Assembly (NCBI GenBank): GCA_900320245.1
Contig: ONRP01000008.1
Coordinates: 89,254 to 139,721 of the forward strand
From: an uncultured Prevotellaceae bacterium
GTDB lineage: Bacteria > Bacteroidota > Bacteroidia > Bacteroidales > Muribaculaceae
Reading direction: 5' to 3'
Length of the DNA stretch: 50,468 nucleotides
The notes below the pieces were generated by a model. It had not been told where the DNA came from. It made no database searches and worked only from the letters and a program-made list of their open reading frames with translations. The translations under genes were made by a program, and so were the position numbers. Numbering within the stretch: the stretch's first letter is position 1; every line of letters starts with the position of its first letter. Below, piece after piece: positions 26,047 to 34,397 of the stretch.

Positions 26047-27306
26047 ATGCGTGTGCTGATTGTCAATACGGCCGAGAGGACCGGCGGTGCTGCGATTGCC
26101 GCTAACCGCCTGCTGCATGCCTTGAACCACAACGGGGTGGAGGCACGCATGCTCGTGCGCGACCGCAAGACCGACGATGACGCCGTGGTCAGCATCCCGC
26201 AGTCGTGGCGGCTGAAGTCCAAGTTCCTGTGGGAACGCGGGGTCATCTGGCTGGCCAACGGCCTGAACAAGCGAAGTATTTTCCAGATTGACATTGCCAA
26301 CGCAGGCACCGATATTACCAAGATGGACGACTTCATTCAAGCCGATGTCATCCACCTGCACTGGATCAACCAGGGTTTCCTCTCGATGGCCGACCTGGAA
26401 CGCATCTTCAACTCAGGAAAACCGGTGGTCATCACCATGCATGACCAGTGGCATTTCACGGGCGTGTGCCACTACTCGGGCAAGTGCGGCAAGTACCGCA
26501 CGCAGTGCAGCCATTGCCCCATGCTCAAGCGCAGCGTCATCGACCTGGCCCGACGCATATTTGACCGCAAGCGGGCGATGTACAAGGACCACAACGTCAC
26601 CTTTGTGGGCTGTAGCCGTTGGATGGCCGACCTTGCCCGCATGAGCCCGCTGACGAGCGGACACACGGTCGTCAACGTGCCTAATGCCATCGACACCGAC
26701 GTGTTCACTCCCGCCGATAAAATGGAGGCACGCAAACGCCACAATTTGCCTGTTGACAAGCAGTTACTGCTCTTCGGCGCCCAACGCATCACCGACAAGC
26801 GCAAGGGATTCCGCTACCTCAAGGAGGCCTGCGGACACCTGGTGCACAACCGACCCGAGATGTCCGACAAATTGGGTGTCGTCGTCCTCGGCGGAGACGC
26901 CGAGAAGGTCAAGTCGGCCCTGCCGCTGCCGGTCTATACCGTTGATTACATGAGCAATGAGGCCGAAATTGCCAGCCTGTACAATGCTGTGGACCTGTTT
27001 GTTACACCTTCGCTGCAGGACAACCTGCCCAACACCATTGTCGAGGCGATGTCGTGCGGCACGCCCTGTGTGGGATTTGACGTGGGCGGCATCCCCGAGA
27101 TGATCAACCACCAGCAGGACGGCTACGTGGCTCGTTACCGCGACAGCATCGACTTCGCCACAGGCATCGCCTGGTGTCTCGAGGATGGACGCCATGAGAC
27201 TCTGGGAGCAGCAGCCCGCACTGCGGCACTCGCCACCTACGGCGAAAGCGCAGTCGCCCACCGCTATCAGGAGGTCTATCAATCTGCCATCACAAAAAAC
27301 CACTAA
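26047..27306 (+). CDS. Family 4 glycosyltransferase
   Basis: A 419-residue GT-B fold enzyme. The ATG at 26047 is chosen because MRVLIVNTAERTGGAAIAANRLL is the standard GT4 N-terminus and the promoter element lies just upstream; the open frame starts 23 codons earlier. Acceptor-domain signature: MHDQWHFTGVCHYSGKCGKY..CSHCPML, with a Cys-rich patch common in Bacteroidetes GT4s. Donor site: GIPEM and the E-x7-E region PNTIVEAMSCGTPCVGFDVGGIPE. Likely builds LPS, capsule or protein glycans; the sugar is not predictable. It stands alone, divergent from the VWA/tubulin/Hsp70-like cluster. Confidence 0.92.
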   Translation: MRVLIVNTAERTGGAAIAANRLLHALNHNGVEARMLVRDRKTDDDAVVSIPQSWRLKSKFLWERGVIWLANGLNKRSIFQIDIANAGTDITKMDDFIQADVIHLHWINQGFLSMADLERIFNSGKPVVITMHDQWHFTGVCHYSGKCGKYRTQCSHCPMLKRSVIDLARRIFDRKRAMYKDHNVTFVGCSRWMADLARMSPLTSGHTVVNVPNAIDTDVFTPADKMEARKRHNLPVDKQLLLFGAQRITDKRKGFRYLKEACGHLVHNRPEMSDKLGVVVLGGDAEKVKSALPLPVYTVDYMSNEAEIASLYNAVDLFVTPSLQDNLPNTIVEAMSCGTPCVGFDVGGIPEMINHQQDGYVARYRDSIDFATGIAWCLEDGRHETLGAAARTAALATYGESAVAHRYQEVYQSAITKNH

Positions 27307-27741
27307 TGCCCGACAAAGACAGCCATGCTGTAGAAACGATAGAATGTAGGGCGGTGTGGCGTAATTATGACTAGGTCATATAACCGTGCTATCGCACTGA
27401 AAATCAAACAATTTATTTAATTAATAATCTCCCGCCGCAACTATTCAGCCGTATTCCTCACGCTAATGCGCTAAGAATTTGATATTTAATACGTTACAGA
27501 ACCTATTTATGATATGTCAAACGGGATAAAATGCTTCAATCTATCAAAAAGTTTCCCTGTTTTGACTATGATAATTGTGTGATAATCAAAAAAACTTAGC
27601 GTCTTTGCGACTTAGCGTGATATTTGGTGGCGGGTGTTTGGGCTGAATATTTACTTTCCCGCCCTACGGGCGGTTAAACGATAGTCCTACTGCTATATCA
27701 TTGCATCAAAAAAGAGTGCCGCAAATTGCGGCACTCTTTTT
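27307..27741. other. Convergent intergenic region with double-hairpin element copy 3
   Basis: No gene. ACCGTGC-TAT-CGCAC at 27383 followed by an AT-rich stretch and CTCCCGCCG matches the left part of the double-hairpin element. A CCCGCC-CTAC-GGGCGGTT right end lies at 27659-27675, so the copy is either two relics or one interrupted by about 220 bp. The interruption carries the octamer triplet at 27596-27619. A terminator closes the region. Confidence 0.6.
27596..27619. repeat. Octamer triplet TTAGCGTC-TTTGCGAC-TTAGCGTG
   Basis: Second copy of the three-unit octamer seen at 22180-22203, with two base differences, inside the convergent intergenic region. Confidence 0.7.
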
Positions 27742-27743
27742 TT
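27708..27743. terminator. Bidirectional terminator
   Basis: GAGTGCCGC/GCGGCACTC (arms 27714-27722 and 27728-27736) flanked by A6 on the left and T7 on the right, so it works on both strands between two convergent genes. It overlaps the phosphatase stop codon. Confidence 0.88.
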
Positions 27744-29061
27744 ACTTCACGCTCCAGTCGATGACCGTGGAGAGTTTCTTCTCGTAGTACTGTTTCAGGT
27801 CGCTCCACCGGTAGTAGGGACCCGTAACAGGCGTGCCGGGCAGAGTGGCCTCATGCTCGTTGAACAGCACCTTGACCAGCACATCCTCGGCCTTGTTGCC
27901 CACGGTGCCCACAGGACGGTAAAACACCATCTGGATGTTGCAGGCCTTGGGGATGATGTTGTAGTCCTGCCAGTTCTCGTGCAGGGTGTTCAGGTCGTCG
28001 CAACTGTAGTTCACATTGTCAATCTCCAGCAGGCATGCCAGCGGCAACACACAGGTCTCGTGGCCGAAGCGCAGGTTGGCGCCGTGCTCACCGGTAGCGA
28101 TGGCCGCGTCAGACTTCTCGATCATGTCGCGCAGCAGGGCTCGCTCGATAAAGGGCATGCGGTTGCCGTTCTGGGGCGCGTTGGCCCAGTGGATATACCA
28201 GTAGATGTTCTTCAGGCGCCACAGTTCAAAGATCTCGCTGTTATTGAAATAGTGGTACAGGTTGATGTTCTCAAAACTGTCGTGACCTTGCAGCGAACCT
28301 GCGATGTCAAACACGTCGCGCATCAGTTGCTTGGCGTCCAGGTTCTGAGCGGCCCAAACCGTGTCGTTGACAAATTGTGCGATGAAACGCTCGGGGTGCA
28401 AGTACTTGTCATACATGCCGTTGGAGATAGGATCGACACTCTTGCGCAGGTCATTGGCCAGCGTATCCTCGCCATAGCCCCACCCCATGTAGTACATGTC
28501 GTGGTAACTGGCATCGGTGGTGATGCGCAGGGCGGGATTGAGCGAGCGCAGCCGCATGGTCTCGTTCTGCATCGACAGGATGCAACGGATGATGACAGTC
28601 GACCGGGCGTCAACACGGGCATCGCCACTGAACACCTCGGGGAAGTTCCGGTACATGCGCTCGGCAATGATTTGGTGCTGCACGGCACCCTCGTCGCTCA
28701 GGTCGCCGACGCGTTCTCTCGAAGCCTCGTTCACACGGGTGAGTTGACGCAACAGCAGGTCGCCCTGCAGGTTGAGCATGCCGGCTTCCTTGGCCTTGTT
28801 GAGTTGCTTGATGGGACCCTCATACACCTTGCCGTTGGTCAGCCAGCGGCTGCCGTGACGGCCGTAGTGGTCGATGTGGAACGGCTCGTAGCCCGCAGGA
28901 GCGGCCGTGAGGTCGGGCACGTCGACATCGGTGCCATAGGGGTAGGCATAATGGTTGCTCGCCGAACGGTCAAAGTTGCTGATGACCTGTTTGCGGGGAT
29001 TGGTGGCATTCAAGGCCAAACAGGCCGCTATCGCTATTATAAATAATGTGATGTGTTTCAT
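27742..29061 (-). CDS. Histidine-type phosphatase, MINPP-like (second of a tandem pair)
   Basis: A 439-residue exported clade-2 histidine phosphatase (signal MKHITLFIIAIAACLALNA). The catalytic RHG motif is YEPFHIDHYGRHGSRWL near residue 70, and the C-terminal proton-donor motif is LRFGHETCVLPL. The family includes multiple inositol-polyphosphate phosphatases and acid phosphatases that release phosphate from phytate-like or other esters in the periplasm; GHE here replaces the usual HAE. Its start overlaps the paralogue's end by 4 nt, so the two are translated together. It is the last gene of a six-gene operon. Confidence 0.88.
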   Translation of the reverse strand: MKHITLFIIAIAACLALNATNPRKQVISNFDRSASNHYAYPYGTDVDVPDLTAAPAGYEPFHIDHYGRHGSRWLTNGKVYEGPIKQLNKAKEAGMLNLQGDLLLRQLTRVNEASRERVGDLSDEGAVQHQIIAERMYRNFPEVFSGDARVDARSTVIIRCILSMQNETMRLRSLNPALRITTDASYHDMYYMGWGYGEDTLANDLRKSVDPISNGMYDKYLHPERFIAQFVNDTVWAAQNLDAKQLMRDVFDIAGSLQGHDSFENINLYHYFNNSEIFELWRLKNIYWYIHWANAPQNGNRMPFIERALLRDMIEKSDAAIATGEHGANLRFGHETCVLPLACLLEIDNVNYSCDDLNTLHENWQDYNIIPKACNIQMVFYRPVGTVGNKAEDVLVKVLFNEHEATLPGTPVTGPYYRWSDLKQYYEKKLSTVIDWSVK

Positions 29062-30368
29062 TTCGAGGGGGCGATGATGGGTTGACGGGAGAGTTTATCG
29101 ATAAAGTAATCACGCACGTCGCTCCAGTGGTAATAGGGGGCGACATCGGTCTCAACGGGCAACGTGGCCTCGCGCTCGTTGAGCAGCGGCAACATCAGGA
29201 TGTCATCGCTGCCGGCCTTGCGGAAGTACACAAACTGGATGTTGGCGGCCATGGGGAAAAACTTGTAGGTCTGCCAGTATTTATCCAGCGTCTCGAGGTC
29301 GGTCGTGTGGTAGTCGGCGCCGTTCAGGCCCATCAGGCAGCACAGCGGCAGCACCACACTCTCGTGGCCGAAGCGCAGCGACGCTCCGGGTGCAGGGTCG
29401 TCGTCGGTAGTGGCCTTGTCAGCATCCTCGATGAAGTTGCGCAGCAGGTTGGCCTCCATATAGTCGACACGGCACTGCGTCAACGGTGTTTCTCCTGACC
29501 TGATGTACCAGAAGGCATTGTTATAGCGCCACACGCTATAGATGTCCTCGGCACTGAACAGGTCATACAGGTTCACATTCTCGAACTGGTGATGGCTTTG
29601 CATGTTGCCCACCACGTCGAACAGGTTGATCATCATCGTGCGGGCTTCGCCCTCGTCGATGTTGGCTTTCACCCAGCGCTGATCGCTGAACAGTTTCTTC
29701 AACAGTCCCTTGGGATTGACCCATTTGTCACGACACTGGTCGATGGTCTCCTGCATCGAGGCACGCAGCGTCCTGGCCACGCTGTCGCTGTAGTTCATGT
29801 AGTACATCGTCGCCTGACTGGCGTCGGTGGTGATTTTCAGGCGCGGGTTGAGCGAGGCCAGCACATCCACCTCGTTCTGCATCGACAGAATGCAACGGAT
29901 GACGACCGTCGAACGGGCGACCACGGGGGCACCGTCCTGGAAGACCTGCGGGAAATTCTGGTACATGCGGCGGGCGATGCCTTGGTGTTGCTCGGCGCCG
30001 ATGTCGCTCAGTTCGCCCAATCGGCCATTGCTGGCATCGTGCACCTCGCGCAGGATGGCAAGCACCTCGGCTCCACGGCGGGTGAGTTTGCCGTCACGCT
30101 CGCCCTTCTCCAGCATGTCGATGGGAAGGGTGTAGGATTTCTCGCGGATGAGCCAGCGGCTGCCGTGGCGGCCGTAGTGGTTGATGAAGAACGGCTCGTA
30201 GCCCGCAGGGGGCGCCGTGATGGCGGGGAAGCCGCTGGTGGGATAGGCCTGGTAGTTGTTGGCGCTCAACTTGGGGTTGGCCTTGAAGTCCTCGCGCACG
30301 CCTGCCATGAGGGTGAAGCCCACAAGCAAGACAAGGAGAAGAAGGCTGTAAAAACGTTTCATGTTCAT
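29058..30368 (-). CDS. Histidine-type phosphatase, MINPP-like (first of a tandem pair)
   Basis: A 436-residue paralogue of the next gene, with the same order: signal peptide (MKRFYSLLLLVLLVGFTLMAG), YEPFFINHYGRHGSRWL, ARSTVVIRCILSMQNE, and LRFGHESVVLPLCCL. The pair is clearly a tandem duplication, but the proteins have diverged throughout, which suggests different substrates. The product should be periplasmic or surface-exposed. The start could be MNMKRF or MKRF. It lies 9 nt after a small lipoprotein gene in the operon with Wzi-like and glycine-lipid genes. Confidence 0.88.
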   Translation of the reverse strand: MNMKRFYSLLLLVLLVGFTLMAGVREDFKANPKLSANNYQAYPTSGFPAITAPPAGYEPFFINHYGRHGSRWLIREKSYTLPIDMLEKGERDGKLTRRGAEVLAILREVHDASNGRLGELSDIGAEQHQGIARRMYQNFPQVFQDGAPVVARSTVVIRCILSMQNEVDVLASLNPRLKITTDASQATMYYMNYSDSVARTLRASMQETIDQCRDKWVNPKGLLKKLFSDQRWVKANIDEGEARTMMINLFDVVGNMQSHHQFENVNLYDLFSAEDIYSVWRYNNAFWYIRSGETPLTQCRVDYMEANLLRNFIEDADKATTDDDPAPGASLRFGHESVVLPLCCLMGLNGADYHTTDLETLDKYWQTYKFFPMAANIQFVYFRKAGSDDILMLPLLNEREATLPVETDVAPYYHWSDVRDYFIDKLSRQPIIAPSK

Positions 30369-30377
30369 ATCTTCATA

Positions 30378-30809
30378 TTAAGGTTGTTTCTTGAGGCGGT
30401 AAGTATAAAGAGTTCCTTGCTTGTCGGTCTTGGCCAATGTGACTTCGCGGGAAGAAGTCCTTGTCACCGTGAAGAGGTTCTCGGCTTCCAGTCCCGGCAT
30501 CTCAATGTAATAGACTGTTGGGTCGTCGAACGTGACAACCATCCCGTTGCCATCCTCGCTCTCGCTCCATGCACCATAACTCTCTACCAATTGCTCATGG
30601 CCATAGACCTGCGATACCCTGAAGACCTTGCTCTGGAACTGGAAGAAGTAGTCGCCAACAACATTGACGGGAGTGCCGCCGGCAGTAATCTGCTCGACAT
30701 GCCACGTGCCGAACCAGATGCCGATGTCGCCGTGGTTGCGGGTGCAGGCTCCCAAGGTCAACAGCATAGCGAGCGATGCAGTGATATATAATAATGTCTT
30801 TTTCATCAT
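30378..30809 (-). CDS. Small lipocalin-like lipoprotein
   Basis: A 143-residue protein with a lipoprotein signal (LYITASLAMLLTLGAC). The mature part (IGIWFGTWHVEQITAGGTPVN..VVGDYFFQF..YGAWSESEDGNGMVVTF..LFTVTRTSSREVTLAKTDK) has the W.v..i...G and alternating-strand pattern of Bacteroidetes lipocalin-like proteins. Function unknown. Its start overlaps the Wzi-like gene end by 4 nt, and the phosphatase pair follows after 9 nt. Confidence 0.75.
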   Translation of the reverse strand: MMKKTLLYITASLAMLLTLGACTRNHGDIGIWFGTWHVEQITAGGTPVNVVGDYFFQFQSKVFRVSQVYGHEQLVESYGAWSESEDGNGMVVTFDDPTVYYIEMPGLEAENLFTVTRTSSREVTLAKTDKQGTLYTYRLKKQP

Positions 30810-32443
30810 TTCTTGAAATTAAAGAAGCCGTTATAGTAGATGCCTAACTGTACGCCCCAGTTGTTGCCATATAACTTGCCGTGGTCAACAGCCACCGTGG
30901 CATTTATCGTCAAGCGATCATCCCTTTTCCAGCACGTGAGCCAGTCGGGTGTATAATAGACCCGCAGGGCCATCGAGAAATCGTCGACGCTGCCCGCACG
31001 CGGGATAATGGGAGTGCCCCACGCTTTGCGGTAAGAACCCTTGAGGCGGTAAAACCATTCGTGCGAGAAGAAGCCCTCGATGGCGGCATGGAAACCGCGC
31101 ATCACATTGTCGCGGTAGCGCATGTAGCCGTCCTGGTTGTAGATGGGCGACTTGACAAAGGGCGAGCCGATGGACATGCCGCGGCTCTGGTAGCCGTTGT
31201 AGATGTAGTTGTTGTAGTAGTCGTCGGCGCCCGACGAATGGCTGATGATGGGCGTGCCGGGATGGTCGTTGGGGGTCCAGTGGATGGGGCCGCTCTGATT
31301 GGTGAAGTCGATGTATTCGATGACAGCGCCTGAAATCAACGGAAGTCCGCTCGTATTGCGGTATTCCAGTCCCCACAGACCGTCAAAGCCGTTCATCTTG
31401 CCGATACCCGAGCCGTCTTCCCACAACCACTGGGTGTAGGCGCGCAGCATTTTGTCGGTATCTTTGATTTTGTGTTTCAGCGCGATGTCCCAGGAACCCA
31501 GGTGGTTGCCCTCGACAAACGAGTCGCCCGCGCTGTTGCCGCCGCTGCCGGCGATAAAGGTGCGCCAGAAGGCTTTGGCATCGGCATCCATCTTGATGGT
31601 GCGTGTCACCTGGCCGTCCTCATAGTACTTGGCGGTGCCGCCAAACTGGCAGGCCGACTGGGCACCGATGGTGAACACGAAGGGCTGGTCAGGCTTGGTG
31701 CGCAGGTGCAGGCTCTTGTAATGCAGCCACGAGTCTGTGGTGATGAAGTGGTTATAGTAGTTGTAGTGGTTCTCCAGCCACTTGTCATCCAACTCACGGA
31801 AGTAGCCGAACTCGCCCTTGATTTGCACCCAACCCTGGGTAAACGGAATGTCCTGGAAGTCGATAAAACCGGCACGCAGGCCTACAGGCGGACGCGAATT
31901 GTTGCTCCACACGAGGTCACCGCTACTCAACCAGTCCTCGACAATGGGTGAGGATTTGCGTGCCTGACCGGCAATGGCAAAGACGCCGCGGTATTTGGCG
32001 ACAACATAGGCCTCCTGGAGCCAAATGCGTGCGGGATGTTGTTTCTGGACCTCAAACTGGCCATCGCCCACATAGCGCTGATAGCCCGCGCTCGATGCGT
32101 AACCACCCCATGCTTCGATTCCGGCGCCCCACGAGAAACGCTTCTGCAGGTCGATGCTGTGTTCCAGCGAAGCGTGTGCCAGGACCGAATATTGTTGGGT
32201 AAGCACACCGCCATTGTTGGAGCCGATATAATAGGGTGCCAACTCGCTGTTGCCTGCATTGGCAACCACGCCCACCGAGAATTCTGTTCTGGATACTCTG
32301 ATCTCAACAGGGTCATATGTGGTATACTTGGTGTCCTCGCTTTGGGCACTTTCCACGATTTGGAGACTGTCCACGAGATCCTGGCTCGCCGCCCCCAGGG
32401 CCGTGGCGATTGTGATGATTGACAATAATGCGTTTCTTATCAT
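30806..32443 (-). CDS. Wzi-family outer-membrane capsule assembly protein
   Basis: A 545-residue exported protein (signal ending near GAASQ) that matches the Bacteroidetes 'capsule assembly Wzi' family: LAHASLEHSIDLQKRFSWGAGIEAWGGYAS, IAGQARKSSPIVEDWLSSG, FTQGWVQIKGEFGYFRELDDKW, and a C-terminal strand ending YNGFFNFKK. Escherichia coli Wzi is an outer-membrane lectin-like barrel that holds capsule at the surface; many Bacteroidetes homologues occur outside capsule loci. Here it lies 14 nt after the glycine-lipid gene and overlaps the lipocalin-like gene. No capsule-polymerisation genes are nearby, so the ligand is uncertain. Confidence 0.85.
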   Translation of the reverse strand: MIRNALLSIITIATALGAASQDLVDSLQIVESAQSEDTKYTTYDPVEIRVSRTEFSVGVVANAGNSELAPYYIGSNNGGVLTQQYSVLAHASLEHSIDLQKRFSWGAGIEAWGGYASSAGYQRYVGDGQFEVQKQHPARIWLQEAYVVAKYRGVFAIAGQARKSSPIVEDWLSSGDLVWSNNSRPPVGLRAGFIDFQDIPFTQGWVQIKGEFGYFRELDDKWLENHYNYYNHFITTDSWLHYKSLHLRTKPDQPFVFTIGAQSACQFGGTAKYYEDGQVTRTIKMDADAKAFWRTFIAGSGGNSAGDSFVEGNHLGSWDIALKHKIKDTDKMLRAYTQWLWEDGSGIGKMNGFDGLWGLEYRNTSGLPLISGAVIEYIDFTNQSGPIHWTPNDHPGTPIISHSSGADDYYNNYIYNGYQSRGMSIGSPFVKSPIYNQDGYMRYRDNVMRGFHAAIEGFFSHEWFYRLKGSYRKAWGTPIIPRAGSVDDFSMALRVYYTPDWLTCWKRDDRLTINATVAVDHGKLYGNNWGVQLGIYYNGFFNFKK

Positions 32444-32457
32444 GATGTATCAGGGTA

Positions 32458-33396
32458 TTATCGTTCGATGTTAGCCAGATAGGTGTCGATGTGGCGCCGC
32501 TTCTTCTCGTCGGCAATCTCATCGAGGTTGATCAGGATGCCGGTCTCCTCCACGTCGCCGAACTCGCGGTTGATGGCAGTGCCCAGCAGCAGCATCTTGG
32601 GCGACAGGCCCATGTAGGCGTTGACCAGCGGCGGGATATTGATGCCGTGCTGGCGGATGAAGGAGTTCAGCCGCTTGTAATCCTCGCGGAAGTCGTTGCC
32701 CACGAAGTGCGACATCAGTTCGGGGTCATCGTTGCGGGTGTCGGGCAGCGGGTCGATGGGCACAACCAGCCTTTCCCTATCATTGAAATACAGGTTGAGG
32801 AAGCACAGCAGCATGTCGCGGCACTCGCGGTCATAGGAGGGGTACATCGTCATCTTGCCGAACATGTACTTCACCTGGGGATAGACTATCGTCAACGCAC
32901 CCAGGCCGTCCCACAGGTTATCGAGGGCGAACAAGGCCCGCACGCCCTCGCGCGTAGATTGGTACTCGGGACGCACAAACGAGCGGCCCAACTCAATCGT
33001 CACGGGCAGAATCTCATTCAGGAACCTGTCGCTGAAGCGGAACATGTGGCCCGTGGCGATGCGCGGACTGCCGTTTTCCACCTTCACGTCCCAACCGCCG
33101 ATAAAACGGTAAGCACCGATAATCTCGCGCTTCTCGGGATTCCACACCAGCAGTTGCCGGCACGGCGGGTCCATCAGGTCAAACTCGTCGATGTCACAAG
33201 CCTTGCCAGTGCCGCCACCGGCCGAGCGGAACGAAATCTCGCGCAGACGCCCGATTTCGCGCATCGTGTTAGGAGCGTTATGGGCTGTGATGACATAGAT
33301 GTCGTTGTCGGCCTTGTTGGTGTGACGCAACAGGCGCTCGGGTGTGAGTTCCTGCTCTATCAGTTCTACGGGGATGGGTTCAATAATCGGTTCCAT
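32458..33396 (-). CDS. glsB: Glycine-lipid N-acyltransferase-like protein (GlsB/OlsB type)
   Basis: A 312-residue GNAT-fold protein: IGRLREISFRSAGGGTGKACDIDEFD, RQLLVWNPEKREIIGAYRFI, TIELGRSFVRPEYQ..REGVRALFALDNLWDGLG. This is the OlsB/hemolysin-like N-acyltransferase pattern. In Bacteroides, GlsB makes N-acyl-glycine from acyl-ACP, and GlsA adds the second chain. The neighbour 6 nt upstream is a PlsC-like acyltransferase, as expected for the pair. The Bacteroides assignment is from established knowledge; transfer to this gene rests on motifs and linkage. Confidence 0.78.
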   Translation of the reverse strand: MEPIIEPIPVELIEQELTPERLLRHTNKADNDIYVITAHNAPNTMREIGRLREISFRSAGGGTGKACDIDEFDLMDPPCRQLLVWNPEKREIIGAYRFIGGWDVKVENGSPRIATGHMFRFSDRFLNEILPVTIELGRSFVRPEYQSTREGVRALFALDNLWDGLGALTIVYPQVKYMFGKMTMYPSYDRECRDMLLCFLNLYFNDRERLVVPIDPLPDTRNDDPELMSHFVGNDFREDYKRLNSFIRQHGINIPPLVNAYMGLSPKMLLLGTAINREFGDVEETGILINLDEIADEKKRRHIDTYLANIER

Positions 33397-33402
33397 AGGG
33401 CT

Positions 33403-34239
33403 TCAGGTTTTGGATGGCACGGGTGCCAAAGTATATACGATATCGCGCAGGTGCGCTGCCTCTTGCTTGGGATGGGCAGCATCGAGAGATGTCCAGGGGA
33501 TGGGCTCGCCGATGGTGACACGCAAGGTGCTGCCGCTCTGCTTAATCATCTCCTTGGGCAGGAAGATGAGTTCGATGTTGAACTTGATGCCTAACTTCTT
33601 GCGCCACTTGGCGAAACGGTAGAAAAATTTGGAATTGCGGGCATCGAAGAAGATGGGCACAATGTCGCGATGGTAATTAGCGGCATGGACGACGGCTGAC
33701 TTCTGCCACGGCAGGTCGGCGATGGTGCCGTCGGGCTGCATGCGCGAGCACAGGCCGGCCGGGAAGGTGATGAACTGGTTGTCGCTCTCCAGGGCGGTTT
33801 CAATGTCGGCTGCCGCGGTGCGGGATTGCCTGCCGTATTTGTTCACGGGCAGGAAGACACCGCGCAGGGGCTCTACAGCCCACAGCAGGTCGTTGACTAT
33901 AAACTTGATTTGGCGGTTATAGTGGTTGCCCAGCAGCGAAATCAGCGCCAGGCCGTCAAGGCCTCCCAGCGGATGGTTGGACACGAACATGAAGCGGCCC
34001 TGCGGCAGGCGCTCCAGTCCGGTGGCCTCGACAGTGATACCCATCTCGTCGAGGGCGGCGGTCGCCGCATCCACACTGTTGTCCTTTTCTGCCATTTTCA
34101 CGAGAATGGCATTGAGCCTGTCCTGGCAGATGGTGCGTTCCAACCACCTCACGACAAAGCGCGGGATGTACCGATAGCGCTTCGAGAGCCTTTCCCTAAG
34201 CACTTTATCAACATCTATTCTCATCGGTTGGTCGCTCAT
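33403..34239 (-). CDS. glsA: PlsC-like O-acyltransferase, glycine-lipid pathway (GlsA type)
   Basis: Start chosen at 34239 (MSDQPMRIDVDKVLRERL); the frame extends to 34266, but a promoter element at 34268-34275 makes that start unlikely. About 278 residues. Motifs of the LPLAT/PlsC family: VSNHPLGGLDGLALI (HX4D), FLPVNKYGRQSR, ITFPAGLCSR, IVPIFF. With the GlsB-like gene 6 nt downstream it fits the O-acyltransferase that completes glycine lipid at the inner membrane. First gene of a six-gene operon continuing with Wzi-like, lipocalin-like and two phosphatase genes. Confidence 0.78.
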   Translation of the reverse strand: MSDQPMRIDVDKVLRERLSKRYRYIPRFVVRWLERTICQDRLNAILVKMAEKDNSVDAATAALDEMGITVEATGLERLPQGRFMFVSNHPLGGLDGLALISLLGNHYNRQIKFIVNDLLWAVEPLRGVFLPVNKYGRQSRTAAADIETALESDNQFITFPAGLCSRMQPDGTIADLPWQKSAVVHAANYHRDIVPIFFDARNSKFFYRFAKWRKKLGIKFNIELIFLPKEMIKQSGSTLRVTIGEPIPWTSLDAAHPKQEAAHLRDIVYTLAPVPSKT

Positions 34240-34267
34240 GATTTCCTGACAGGTCGGTTTAAACATA

Positions 34268-34275
34268 CAAAGTTA
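34268..34275 (-). promoter_or_regulatory. Promoter element for the glycine-lipid/phosphatase operon
   Basis: The minus strand reads TAACTTTG, about 29 nt upstream of the chosen ATG. It is divergent from the promoter at 34314-34345. Confidence 0.65.
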
Positions 34276-34313
34276 TATATTTTACGTGAAAAGGGAAAGC
34301 ATTGAGCAAAAAA

Positions 34314-34345
34314 TTTGTCCACCACGACAAAAAGTAATACTTTTG
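34314..34345 (+). promoter_or_regulatory. Promoter of the GT-C-like gene
   Basis: TTTG (34314-34317), 20-nt spacer, TACTTTTG (34338-34345): a complete Bacteroidetes promoter 52 nt before the ATG. Confidence 0.8.
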
Positions 34346-34397
34346 CAGACTCGTATAGTGTTAAAATATTCCTTTTTTAAATTCTTCTGCCGAATAG

